From NCBI GenBank assembly GCA_003167495.1, contig PMSX01000207.1:1-36354 (forward strand): 36,354 nt of DNA, written 5' to 3'. The notes beneath the pieces are model-generated. The model saw nothing but the letters and a program-made list of their open reading frames with translations. It had not been told where the DNA came from and ran no database searches. Position numbers and translations under genes: made by a program. Source of the DNA: Bryobacterales bacterium. Its GTDB lineage: Bacteria; Acidobacteriota; Terriglobia; Bryobacterales; Bryobacteraceae. Each line of letters begins with the position of its first letter. Positions within the stretch are counted from its first letter, which is position 1. Below are positions 1-8,038 of the stretch, piece after piece.

Positions 1-2190
1 GACGCCCGCCAACAACAGCGCCAGTCCGCCGAAAATCCCAACCAGGTCTGCCAGCATCCGATCCGGTTCAACGGCGTGTGTGACGATTTCGCCCAGCGAC
101 CTCACTTCGAACGGCGCATCCCGATCGATTCCGGCCATCGCCTGCCGCACGGCATTCGTCACCGAAGCTGGCTGGGCCAATGTTCGAAGCTCAAAGTCCA
201 TACCTCGCGGGACGTCGTTGCCCACTGCGTGCTGTGCAGCCGCCATGAAGAACCGGGGTGGTACCTCGCCGCGTAAATTATGGTCGCGGGAATTTGCCGC
301 CACTCCTACAACTTCAAACGTCACTCTCTCATCGCCATACACATCCGTTATCCCCTTACCGATCGGATTTCGACCCTCAAAAAAGAGCTTACGGAACGCC
401 TCGTTGATCACACAGACGAGCGGGCCTCCCAGTTGATCGCGGTCATTGATCTCCCGGCCCAAACTAATCGGAATGCCAAGGACTGAAAAATAACCGGGAC
501 CCACCTCGTCCCAACTCGATCCACGGTCGTTCTTGCCGTGCGCCGTATGCCCTTCCACCTCGATCTGGTCGCTGGAGTCGCCTCCGCTGAATAAGCCAAG
601 TTTCGAGAACGCCGCTTTCCGGACCCCGGGGATGGCTTGCAACTTTTCGAAAATCCGCCGGTAAAACAGCATTCGTTCTTCGCCTTGGTAACCCGCTTTC
701 GCCCCGTCCACTTGCACCATCAGCATTTTGTCGCGCGCGTACCCTAGGTCCGTGTTCTGTAGATTCAAAACCGATCGCAGCAGCAAACCTGCGCCTACGA
801 CAAGAATCAGCGATAAGGCGACTTGGCCGATCACGAAGATCTTGCCCAGCCGCAGTTTGCCTGCTGTGGCAGTCGCATTTCGTGAGCCCTCGCGCAAAGG
901 GGAATTGATATCCATCTTCGCTGCTCTCATCGCGGGTACCAGACCAAAGATGATCGTTGTCACGATCGCCACCACTCCCGTGAAAGCCAACACCCGCCAA
1001 TCCAGAGTCGGATCAATTTCCACCGGCTCGCTTGGAGTCGCTGGCGCTCGCATCATCAAGGGAGCGGCAACACCCGCTATGAGCAAACCTCCGCCCGCAC
1101 CCAGCAGTGCGAGCAACAGGCTCTCCGTGAATAATTGCGACACAATCCGCTTCTTGTTCGCGCCCAGAGCGAGACGAACCATAATTTCGCGTTGCCGTGA
1201 GTTGGCTCGCGCCAAAAGCAAGTTCGTCACATTCGCGCAGCAGATGAGCAGTGTGATCCCCACTGCGGCGAAGAGAATATAAGACGCTTGCGTAAACGAC
1301 TCGCGCAAATCCGATGCACCCGTCGCGGCCTCGTGCAGCTTCAGCCTCTGGTTCATGAATTCTTTCTTCCGCGCGGCCGATACCGATTGATAACTGGCTT
1401 CCAGATTCCGCTCGAAGATAACATTCGCCTGCACGCTGGCCTGCGAAAGCGTCACGCCCGGCTTGAGCCTCCCAAACACGTGCAGCCACATCGCTTTTTC
1501 TGTGGGGTCGTGCAGCGGGTGCAGCAAGTCGCGGTCAGGCATCAATTGGAGTTGCATACTAAGCGGCGCCCAAATATCAGGCTTCTGGCCAACCGTTTCA
1601 CTGCCGAACTCGCGCGGAGCCACGCCAATAATCGTGAGCGCTGTCTTCGCTATTGTGATCGTTTTCCCAATCGCCTGCGCGTTGCGCCCAAAACGCCGGT
1701 CCCAATAAGAGTCGCTGATCACCGCATAGGGTGCTGTGCCAAGCTGCTTATCTACGCCCGCATCAAAAAACCGCCCCGTTTCCGGAGTAACGCCCAAGAC
1801 GGAAAAATAGGAAGCCGAGGCCAGTTTGCTCCAAATCTCTTCATTGTCACCATCGACGTGAGCGAGGAGGCGCGAAGAATAACTTTCCACTGCGCATAAC
1901 CCCTCGAAGAGAGAACCCTCGCGCTGGAAGTCTTCGAATTCCGGGTACGCGAGCAGACCACGTTCGCCATCCCATTTCCCGGTGGCCATCCCAGCGGCCC
2001 CTGGGTCCGTCAACATTACCAACTTATCGGGTTCGCGAACGGGCAGCTTCTTTAGAAGGACACTGTTCAACACACTAAAAATCGCGCTATTTGCCCCGAT
2101 GCCGAGTGCCAGCGACAACACCGCCACGATGAGAAAGCCGGGTGATCGCAAAAGCTGACGTGCGCCGAATTGTAAATCTTGGAAAAACAT
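1..2190 (-). CDS. ADOP/MacB-like FtsX-family permease (3' end outside window)
   Basis: The frame is open from ATG at 2190 to the left edge, giving 730 residues with no stop, so the C-terminus is missing. The protein opens with MFFQDLQFGARQLLRSPGF followed by a hydrophobic helix (LSLALGIGANSAIFSVLN), the typical opening of MacB-like periplasmic-core permeases. Near residue 300 is a second membrane block with ITLLICCANVTNLLLAR and the motif RQREIMVRLALGA, which is the FtsX coupling region. A second helix pair and a second core domain follow. This duplicated layout is the ADOP architecture known from Acidobacteria, usually about 800 residues, so roughly 70 residues with the last helices are lost. 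An in-frame TAA 21 nt upstream leaves ATG 2190 as the only ATG start; AAGGTGG lies rather far upstream. No partner ATPase of the LolD/MacB type is visible. Substrate unknown. Confidence 0.9.
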   Translation of the reverse strand, partial: MFFQDLQFGARQLLRSPGFLIVAVLSLALGIGANSAIFSVLNSVLLKKLPVREPDKLVMLTDPGAAGMATGKWDGERGLLAYPEFEDFQREGSLFEGLCAVESYSSRLLAHVDGDNEEIWSKLASASYFSVLGVTPETGRFFDAGVDKQLGTAPYAVISDSYWDRRFGRNAQAIGKTITIAKTALTIIGVAPREFGSETVGQKPDIWAPLSMQLQLMPDRDLLHPLHDPTEKAMWLHVFGRLKPGVTLSQASVQANVIFERNLEASYQSVSAARKKEFMNQRLKLHEAATGASDLRESFTQASYILFAAVGITLLICCANVTNLLLARANSRQREIMVRLALGANKKRIVSQLFTESLLLALLGAGGGLLIAGVAAPLMMRAPATPSEPVEIDPTLDWRVLAFTGVVAIVTTIIFGLVPAMRAAKMDINSPLREGSRNATATAGKLRLGKIFVIGQVALSLILVVGAGLLLRSVLNLQNTDLGYARDKMLMVQVDGAKAGYQGEERMLFYRRIFEKLQAIPGVRKAAFSKLGLFSGGDSSDQIEVEGHTAHGKNDRGSSWDEVGPGYFSVLGIPISLGREINDRDQLGGPLVCVINEAFRKLFFEGRNPIGKGITDVYGDERVTFEVVGVAANSRDHNLRGEVPPRFFMAAAQHAVGNDVPRGMDFELRTLAQPASVTNAVRQAMAGIDRDAPFEVRSLGEIVTHAVEPDRMLADLVGIFGGLALLLAGV

Positions 2191-2284
2191 CAGATGCCTC
2201 GCACCACCTTATGTAGCACGAAGATGGCCGCTCAAAATCCACGCTAAAACATTGGATTTATTCGGGTTTTTGAATGCTGACTTG

Positions 2285-2311
2285 CTTCCCCGCTGTCCGT
2301 TTACGGGAAAG
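2285..2311 (-). terminator. weak hairpin between exporter and ADOP gene
   Basis: Arms CTTCCCCG (2285-2292) and CGGGAAAG (2304-2311) pair over eight positions, one of them a G-U wobble, around an 11-nt loop. The hairpin lies about 55 nt past the stop of the ABC exporter and upstream of the ADOP gene on the same strand. There is no T-run after it, so termination is uncertain. It could equally be an operator or chance. Confidence 0.2.
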
Positions 2312-2365
2312 GGTTGCTCCGAAATCAACCGGCCAAATGTGAGACGAGTGGGCCGTGCGACCGCA

Positions 2366-4162
2366 TTAGCGAATCAAGGCAACGGGCGAAGTGTGCCCGC
2401 CATTCTGAGGTATTCTGTTGTCCGTATTCTCTCCTATCTGCTGCCGCCACAATGCGTAGTAAAGCCCTGTCTTAGCGACAAGCTCCCCGTGACTGCCTTC
2501 CTCCACAATGCGGCCGCGCTCCAATACAAAAATGCGGCTCGCATGCATCACAGTCGACAGCCGGTGCGCAATCAAGATGGTGATGACATCCGAACGCTCG
2601 CCCACATCGCGAATCGTCCGCGTGATCTCTTCCTCCGTAATCGAATCGAGCGAAGAGGTAGCTTCATCAAACACCAGCAGTCTTGGCTTTCGCAGTAGTG
2701 CACGGGCGATACTCAGCCGTTGCTTCTCTCCGCCCGAAACCTTTACGCCACCTTCGCCGATCAACGTGTCCAAACCTTTGTCGGCTCGCGCCAGCAGCGA
2801 ATCGGCCGCCGCTCGGTGCAGTACATCCAAACACTCCGCATCACTCGCGCCGGGTCTCACAAACAAAAGGTTTTCGCGAATCGTACCCGAAAAGAGCTGC
2901 GTATCCTGAGTCACGAACCCGATCTGCGCCCGCAACTCATCTGGGTCAATCTCTGAACTGTCAATCCCGTTGTACCTGACCGATCCCTCTTTCGGCGGAT
3001 ACAGCCCCACCAACAGTTTCACTAGCGTCGTCTTGCCGGCCCCCGAAGGGCCGACGAACGCGATCGTATCGCCACTCTTGAGTTGGAAATCGACACCGCA
3101 GACGGCGGGTCGATTGGCCGAATTGTGCTGGAAGCTGACTGAGTCAAACCGCAGCGAATGCAGATCTCCCAGTGCCTGCGCGTGCAACGGCTTTGGCTCC
3201 GGAGCCATGTTCAAAATGTCTCTCAGATTGTTGAGAGATGCCTCTGTCTCCCGATAAATGTTGATGATGTTGCCCAATTCCTGTAACGGGCCAAAGATAA
3301 AGAACGAATAAATGAAGAGCGAAAAGAACTGGCCAACCGAAATGCGCTGCGTAAAGATGAGGTACAGCATCAGGAACAGGATGCTCGTACGCAATAAGTT
3401 CACGCACGTGCCCTGCAAAAAGCTCAGGCTGCGAATATACCGGACCTTCTTCAACTCTAACTTGAGAATCTTGCTGGTCGTCGTATTCAGGCGCTCGATT
3501 TCCTGATTCGCCAAACCCAGCGTCTTCACCAACTCAATATTGCGCAAAGATTCGGTGGTCGAACCAGCCAATGCGGCCGTCTCCGCCACAATAGTCTTCT
3601 GCACCGGCTTGATCTTGCGGCTCAAGGCGGAACTGAGGAAACCCAAAATTGGGACAGTCAAGAGAAACGCGGGCGCAATCACCCAGCTCACATGCACCGC
3701 ATAAATGGTCACAAACACAACGCCTACCAGCGCGGTGAACAGTATGTTTACAAACGCGCTGATAAATCGCTCTACATCGGTGCGGACTTTCTGCAGCCTG
3801 CCCAGCGTTTCGCCGCTTCTCTGGTCTTCAAACAGCGCATAAGGGAGTGAGAGTGACCGAGCCACACCCGCCGCATACATTTCCGCCCCGGTTTGTTGCG
3901 TGACAACGTTCACGTAATAGTCCTGAAAGTTCTTGGCCACTCGCGAAACGAACGCAACGCCCACCGCTAAAGCAAGCAACCCGCTTACGCCCTTAATGAA
4001 CTGTCCGATAGAGTACTGATGAAACTTGGTGGCGTAGTCGTCAATGATGTGGCGGAAGATCGATGGGTCGAGCAACGAAAAAGTCTGGTTAATCGTGGCA
4101 AGCAGCAGAGCAAAAAGCACCAATCGCCGGTGCGGCTTAAGATAGGCCAATAAGAGAGGCAT
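2366..4162 (-). CDS. MsbA-type ABC exporter (fused membrane and ATPase domains)
   Basis: This 598-residue half-transporter should work as a homodimer in the inner membrane, exporting a lipid, peptide or other hydrophobic substrate. Residues 1-310 form the six-helix exporter domain. The nucleotide-binding domain follows, with Walker A GPSGAGKTT at 371-379, Q-loop near 419, signature VSGGEKQR at 475-482, Walker B LLVFDE at 495-500 and the H-loop in AHRLSTV near 533. All catalytic motifs are intact. A short polar tail of about 25 residues extends beyond the usual end. ATG 4162 fits the family N-terminus, but no Shine-Dalgarno sequence precedes it. It is divergent from the phosphopantetheinyl transferase with only 31 nt between start codons, a pairing that could suggest export of a carrier-protein-made metabolite, though no NRPS or PKS gene is visible. 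Substrate cannot be told from sequence. Confidence 0.93.
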   Translation of the reverse strand: MPLLLAYLKPHRRLVLFALLLATINQTFSLLDPSIFRHIIDDYATKFHQYSIGQFIKGVSGLLALAVGVAFVSRVAKNFQDYYVNVVTQQTGAEMYAAGVARSLSLPYALFEDQRSGETLGRLQKVRTDVERFISAFVNILFTALVGVVFVTIYAVHVSWVIAPAFLLTVPILGFLSSALSRKIKPVQKTIVAETAALAGSTTESLRNIELVKTLGLANQEIERLNTTTSKILKLELKKVRYIRSLSFLQGTCVNLLRTSILFLMLYLIFTQRISVGQFFSLFIYSFFIFGPLQELGNIINIYRETEASLNNLRDILNMAPEPKPLHAQALGDLHSLRFDSVSFQHNSANRPAVCGVDFQLKSGDTIAFVGPSGAGKTTLVKLLVGLYPPKEGSVRYNGIDSSEIDPDELRAQIGFVTQDTQLFSGTIRENLLFVRPGASDAECLDVLHRAAADSLLARADKGLDTLIGEGGVKVSGGEKQRLSIARALLRKPRLLVFDEATSSLDSITEEEITRTIRDVGERSDVITILIAHRLSTVMHASRIFVLERGRIVEEGSHGELVAKTGLYYALWRQQIGENTDNRIPQNGGHTSPVALIR

Positions 4163-4193
4163 AAAGAGCTATCGTGACAGAATACAGTTTTTG

Positions 4194-4904
4194 ATGTCCA
4201 CAATCGCCGAAAGTATTCAGGTTTGGGTGGTTCGCCTAGCCGACCAATCTGCTGAAAGCTGGCGTTCTGTGTTGACGCAAAGCGAATGGGAAAAGGCGAT
4301 GCGCTTCCGCATGCCGGCAGATCAGAAACGTTTTGTTGTTACTCGCGCGATTCTGAAGACTCTTTTGGCGCGCTACTTCGGACGCCTGGCAACCGAAATC
4401 GAGTTCACACAAAACGAATATGGCAAGCTCTCCGTTCAGAGTGGACCAATCGAGTTCAATGTCTCGCATTCCGGCGATTATGCCCTAATTGCGTTTGCCA
4501 AAGAGTCGGCAGTTGGTATTGATATAGAGCGAATCAGTGGAGATCGCATCGTGACCGATCTCGCACGCCGCATACTCTCGCCTCTCGAGCACGCACGCTT
4601 TCTGTCGTTAGCCGAGACCGACCGCAAACAAGTCTTCTTTCAAATCTGGACCCTCAAAGAGTCGGTGTTGAAGGGCATCGGCAGTGGACTCTCCGTTCCT
4701 CCCGAATGCATCGAAATAGCGTTCTATCCAGATGCGCCAAAGCTGCTGTCCGCTTCCACCAAGGAAATACCAGACATACGCGACTGGACACTGCAAAGTC
4801 TTTCCGTTGGCGATGAAGACTACGTCGCGGCGATCGCGGTCAAGCACAAGACGCCGTCCATCGAAATCAAACGTTTCGAATCACACAGCCCGGATAGTAC
4901 TTAG
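4194..4904 (+). CDS. Sfp-type 4'-phosphopantetheinyl transferase
   Basis: The predicted 236-residue protein would transfer the phosphopantetheine arm of coenzyme A to a serine of acyl, peptidyl or aryl carrier proteins. It carries the family motifs: FNVSHSGDYALIAF at about 88-101, VGIDIE at 107-112 (magnesium-binding D110 and E112), and WTLKES at 152-157 with the conserved glutamate E156 and a following lysine. Length matches the Sfp/Gsp class rather than the short AcpS class. ATG 4194 is chosen over the adjacent TTG at 4191; neither has a clear ribosome binding site. The 3' end overlaps the convergent SpoIID-like gene by 38 bp. It may serve a biosynthetic cluster elsewhere or primary fatty acid synthesis; its carrier protein is not in this window. 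Confidence 0.92.
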   Translation: MSTIAESIQVWVVRLADQSAESWRSVLTQSEWEKAMRFRMPADQKRFVVTRAILKTLLARYFGRLATEIEFTQNEYGKLSVQSGPIEFNVSHSGDYALIAFAKESAVGIDIERISGDRIVTDLARRILSPLEHARFLSLAETDRKQVFFQIWTLKESVLKGIGSGLSVPPECIEIAFYPDAPKLLSASTKEIPDIRDWTLQSLSVGDEDYVAAIAVKHKTPSIEIKRFESHSPDST

Positions 4905-5712
4905 CGGCAATATCTTGCCATTGCCAACCCGACTTCGCCAAACTGATAGCTCCCGTTTGACACAGACCCAAGCCATGCCCCCGCCGCACAATACCACCCC
5001 GGCGGCACGGTTCGCAAACTACCGATCTATATTGATAGTTGTCTAACTCCGCACTGTCAGTTTGCCCTCCGCAAGCCGCCGAATAATGTGCCGGAATGAC
5101 AGCCGTTCCCGACGAGAGCACCAAGCCACGCGTGGCTTGCACCGCCTTTTCCACTACCGACCCCGAATCGGCTGGCGCACGTAGAAATTGGCAGTGCGTC
5201 GTATCGCAGAACTGCGCTCCAATATGACGCGCGCGCGGCGCGGCAGCACACAGGAAGGAACGCGCCGCAATCGCTTGCGCCGATAACGCGTGGATTGGCG
5301 TACCTCGCCCTGGCAGTTCCGCTCCTGCAATAGAACCCACTGCTACTTCGCCATCCATCGTGACCACGGGCCGCAACAATCGCCCAACCGAAGTGATCGC
5401 CAATAAACCAAAATAGCGTCGCCGAATGACCCCTGGAATCTCCAACAGAAAGGAAACCGGACTCTTGTTTGGGCCGGCAACAACGATCGGTGTGCGAGTC
5501 GCGTCAACGGTAAAAGCCCCTTCGCCCTCCACAATACTCGCGCCCTGCGCCGAATGAAGATGCAGCCGCGCGTTCGATAGCGGATAAACGTTGATTTGGG
5601 AGGGCTTGAGCAGACCCAACACCCAGAAAGAAAACTTCGCTTGTCCGTTTAAAGCCGCAAAGGAGCTTACACCACTGGCCAGAAACAAACGGCGTGTAAT
5701 CACGGTTGACAC
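4867..5712 (-). CDS. SpoIID/LytB-like peptidoglycan glycan hydrolase
   Basis: SpoIID-family enzymes are lytic transglycosylases that cut glycan strands stripped of stem peptides. The 281-residue product begins with an Arg-Arg segment and hydrophobic stretch (TRRLFLASG), likely an export signal, possibly Tat-like. The C-terminal half carries family hallmarks: AGAELPG around 129-135 with E132 at the place of the catalytic glutamate, HALSAQAIAARS at 141-152, DTTHCQFLR, PAHYSAACGGQT and a GHGLGLCQTGA motif near the end followed by YYPGC. The start is uncertain: GTG 5712 overlaps the upstream stop as TAGTG and matches the coupled style of this operon, while GTG 5703 is an alternative. It is the last gene of the six-gene operon, directly after a transpeptidase-like gene, and its 3' end runs 38 bp into the convergent phosphopantetheinyl transferase gene. 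Confidence 0.85.
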   Translation of the reverse strand: MSTVITRRLFLASGVSSFAALNGQAKFSFWVLGLLKPSQINVYPLSNARLHLHSAQGASIVEGEGAFTVDATRTPIVVAGPNKSPVSFLLEIPGVIRRRYFGLLAITSVGRLLRPVVTMDGEVAVGSIAGAELPGRGTPIHALSAQAIAARSFLCAAAPRARHIGAQFCDTTHCQFLRAPADSGSVVEKAVQATRGLVLSSGTAVIPAHYSAACGGQTDSAELDNYQYRSVVCEPCRRGGIVRRGHGLGLCQTGAISLAKSGWQWQDIAAKYYPGCVIRNV

Positions 5713-6416
5713 TAGTGCAAGTCTATCTTGCTCCGCACCGCGCGGCATGCCTCTGCACCGGTCGTTCCGTGTTGTTCCAAAAGAAGCACTCGTCTCGGCT
5801 GCTCCAAAGGATACGCCACAACCACAAAACCATCTCCCATTGCCCGTGGTGTGTGAGAGCAAGGAGCCGTTCCGGTTTTCGCATAGCACGGGAGATGAAG
5901 ATTCTTTGCCGTACCGCTGACTGCGCATTGTGCCATCCCGTGAAGAACCATTTGATCGGTCACCTGAGAAAACGCCTGCGCCACATCCAGAGGTCGATTC
6001 TGCCAGCCAGATCCGAGCCCGATGAGAGCGTCGCCATCCACCGAGCGAGCCGGTCGCATAAGGCCATATCTAAGACACACCGCATCCAGCGCAGCCCGGT
6101 CAATCAGTCGCGCAAGATGCAGAAAATAGCAGTTGCACGAATTGGCTAGCGCTGATACTACACCCTGTTCGCCATGCCCGCGCGCAAGCCAGCATCTGTC
6201 TCGCGCCCCGCGGCAAACCACCGTGGGAAACGTTGCATGAGTCGCCGAGAACGCTAATACCAGGAACGGCTTCAAGAGTGATCCAAAACCGATAGGCCGT
6301 GAAACGTCCGGCCAAACGACACTCCTGCTCTTGTGCAGCAGATCGAGTTCAATCCAGCAAATGGAGTCACTGCTGGCTACCCCCGCCAACGCCGCCAGTA
6401 GCTCCCTACGAGTCAC
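5712..6416 (-). CDS. miniature penicillin-binding-type transpeptidase domain protein
   Basis: This 234-residue protein holds the three active-site motifs of serine transpeptidases and beta-lactamases: S46-L-L-K49 within GFGSLLKPF, S93-C-N95 within ALANSCNCYF, and K180-T-G-T183. The stretch C-R-G...CW...GHG...AL..SCN.YF matches the pattern around the SxN motif in class B PBPs. The protein is only the transpeptidase fold, without the N-terminal dimerisation module of class B PBPs, and even that fold is shortened. A short N-terminal TRRELLAALAGVASS segment could be a signal. The GTG start at 6416 overlaps the upstream TGA as GTGA, showing translational coupling. Together with the next gene (SpoIID-like) it pairs crosslinking or peptide-binding chemistry with glycan cleavage. 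It could be an active transpeptidase or carboxypeptidase, or a peptidoglycan-binding relic. Confidence 0.82.
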   Translation of the reverse strand: MTRRELLAALAGVASSDSICWIELDLLHKSRSVVWPDVSRPIGFGSLLKPFLVLAFSATHATFPTVVCRGARDRCWLARGHGEQGVVSALANSCNCYFLHLARLIDRAALDAVCLRYGLMRPARSVDGDALIGLGSGWQNRPLDVAQAFSQVTDQMVLHGMAQCAVSGTAKNLHLPCYAKTGTAPCSHTPRAMGDGFVVVAYPLEQPRRVLLLEQHGTTGAEACRAVRSKIDLH

Positions 6417-8038
6417 TTCGCCAGGAACTCATAACGGACAGTGTCGCGAGTCACCTGACCCTCCAGCTGCACAATCACCGAAACCCGGCGTATACGATAC
6501 AGAGAATCACCAAGGCTACGTATATTGTCTGAGAAAAATGCGGGAGCATCCCCGTTTTTGTGATCCAACACTCCGAATAGATGCCTATATCGGGGCCATT
6601 CAGCAGCATGTTCATAGCTGGCCGCATACGCTTCGCCGCTCAGAACGGCGGGCGCTGTCAAAGGGGTATGAGACGCAATCCGGCTGAGCTCCACAATGCC
6701 ATTCTCAGCTGACATTCGCAATGGATCAAGGTTGCCGGTCTTGGCGATACCAATTGAACCATGCAGAACCTTATCTAGCGCAGCGCCATCCGGTTTGCTA
6801 CAAACCAACGCAATTGCGCTCTGCGGTAAGACAAACACTCGATCCCCGGTCACCTGAGTCACCTGGCTATGCAACAGCGCCCTGGGCCCCATCGCCATCA
6901 CAGCGTCAGTCACTGCCTCGATATTGTTATCGGACGATCTCTGAAATGGCGCCTCATCAATCCTCGTCTCCAAATCGTTGTCGCTACCGGCAATTGGTGC
7001 GTCGGTTGAAACCTCGGGCGCGTTCTTATTCAAATCCGGGCCCGCGGCTGACTCGCTCACAATGACCTGTTGCAGAACCGACCTCACTACAGCGCGGTTG
7101 GGAGTCGCCCATGCTCGATAAAGAGAAGCACCTCGCGGAATATGGGACAGAACCTGAGTTAATGCTGTGGTATCGGTCTTAGCTTCAGGAGGTGTTGAGC
7201 GCAGCAACACTCGGCGTTCTTCGAAACCGCTTGACCGCTCAAATAAGTCCGCACTACCAGAATCGAAACTAGCTAGCTCACTCTTGTTGCGCTGAATCCA
7301 ATTAGTGCGGAACTGCGGCGATTTGCGCAAAGCCGTCATGTTGTAGACCAGCCGCAAATCCCCCTGTTCCCTAATCTGTTTCACGGTATCCTCATACCAC
7401 ATCTCTCCCGACAGCGAGGTTACAGGCTGATTCGCCAGCAAGGCTAGCGTCCGAGCCATCAGGCCGGGCTCGGTTGCCACAACCAGCCACCCATCATGCG
7501 CCGCGAACGCCACGCTATAGCTCTCTCGGCCGTCCACTTGCGTTTTCACATAGAACGGAATGCCGGCGGCATCTCGCGCCTGATATGAGCTGCGGCTTTT
7601 CCAAAGGCTGTTCTGGTCCAGGCGAGCGCCATTCATACGCGTCAAATAGACAAAGTGTAAGGTTGAGAAATCATAGAACGCAAAAGCCGATTCTCCGCCT
7701 GCCAGCTCACTCACCAAGCTCATCTCAATTGGGAGCCCAGCCACTGTGGCGAATTGTGTTTGCGCCTGCATGAGACGTTGCAACAGGCGCGATTGTGAGA
7801 GAACGCTTGCATCATCGCTCGCGAGCCACCGGCGTCGTTCTTCTGACGAGTTCCACTGCGTCAGTATCTGGTGGAAGTCTTTCGCCTCCAAGTAAAAGAT
7901 AGCGCCCGACGGCAATAGTGCGGCGATCCCGCGCCTGTCAGTGCGTTGCGCGTGCAACCAAACCGAGCCAACCAGAAGAATCCCCATCGCCGCGGCAGCC
8001 GCGATAAACACTCGCTTGGATTTGAGCAAACAAATCAT
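6413..8038 (-). CDS. membrane-anchored exported protein, DUF2138/DUF3352-like (function unknown)
   Basis: This 541-residue protein has one N-terminal membrane helix (about 10-30) and a large, presumably periplasmic body. The opening after the helix, AALLPSGAIFYLEAKDF, resembles proteins of the DUF3352 kind; length and operon position also recall YfaA (DUF2138). Both links are from memory of family layout and need a profile search. No catalytic motif is recognisable. The start is well supported: AGGAGG at 8045-8050 with a 6-nt spacer before ATG 8038, and the ATG overlaps the stop of the TPR giant as ATGA. The downstream transpeptidase gene is coupled through GTGA. It therefore belongs to the six-gene envelope operon and is probably a structural or inhibitory partner of its peptidoglycan enzymes. 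Confidence 0.7.
   Translation of the reverse strand: MICLLKSKRVFIAAAAAMGILLVGSVWLHAQRTDRRGIAALLPSGAIFYLEAKDFHQILTQWNSSEERRRWLASDDASVLSQSRLLQRLMQAQTQFATVAGLPIEMSLVSELAGGESAFAFYDFSTLHFVYLTRMNGARLDQNSLWKSRSSYQARDAAGIPFYVKTQVDGRESYSVAFAAHDGWLVVATEPGLMARTLALLANQPVTSLSGEMWYEDTVKQIREQGDLRLVYNMTALRKSPQFRTNWIQRNKSELASFDSGSADLFERSSGFEERRVLLRSTPPEAKTDTTALTQVLSHIPRGASLYRAWATPNRAVVRSVLQQVIVSESAAGPDLNKNAPEVSTDAPIAGSDNDLETRIDEAPFQRSSDNNIEAVTDAVMAMGPRALLHSQVTQVTGDRVFVLPQSAIALVCSKPDGAALDKVLHGSIGIAKTGNLDPLRMSAENGIVELSRIASHTPLTAPAVLSGEAYAASYEHAAEWPRYRHLFGVLDHKNGDAPAFFSDNIRSLGDSLYRIRRVSVIVQLEGQVTRDTVRYEFLAK

Noticed and set aside
464..1489. Open frames suggesting a broken or frameshifted permease gene
   Set aside because: One continuous minus-strand frame runs from 2190 to the left edge with consistent FtsX/MacB motifs. 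It is cut by the window, not frameshifted.
4867..5928. A 353-residue reading of the SpoIID-like gene starting at 5928
   Set aside because: The extra 72 N-terminal residues overlap the transpeptidase gene and precede the likely signal sequence. GTG 5712 or 5703 fits better.
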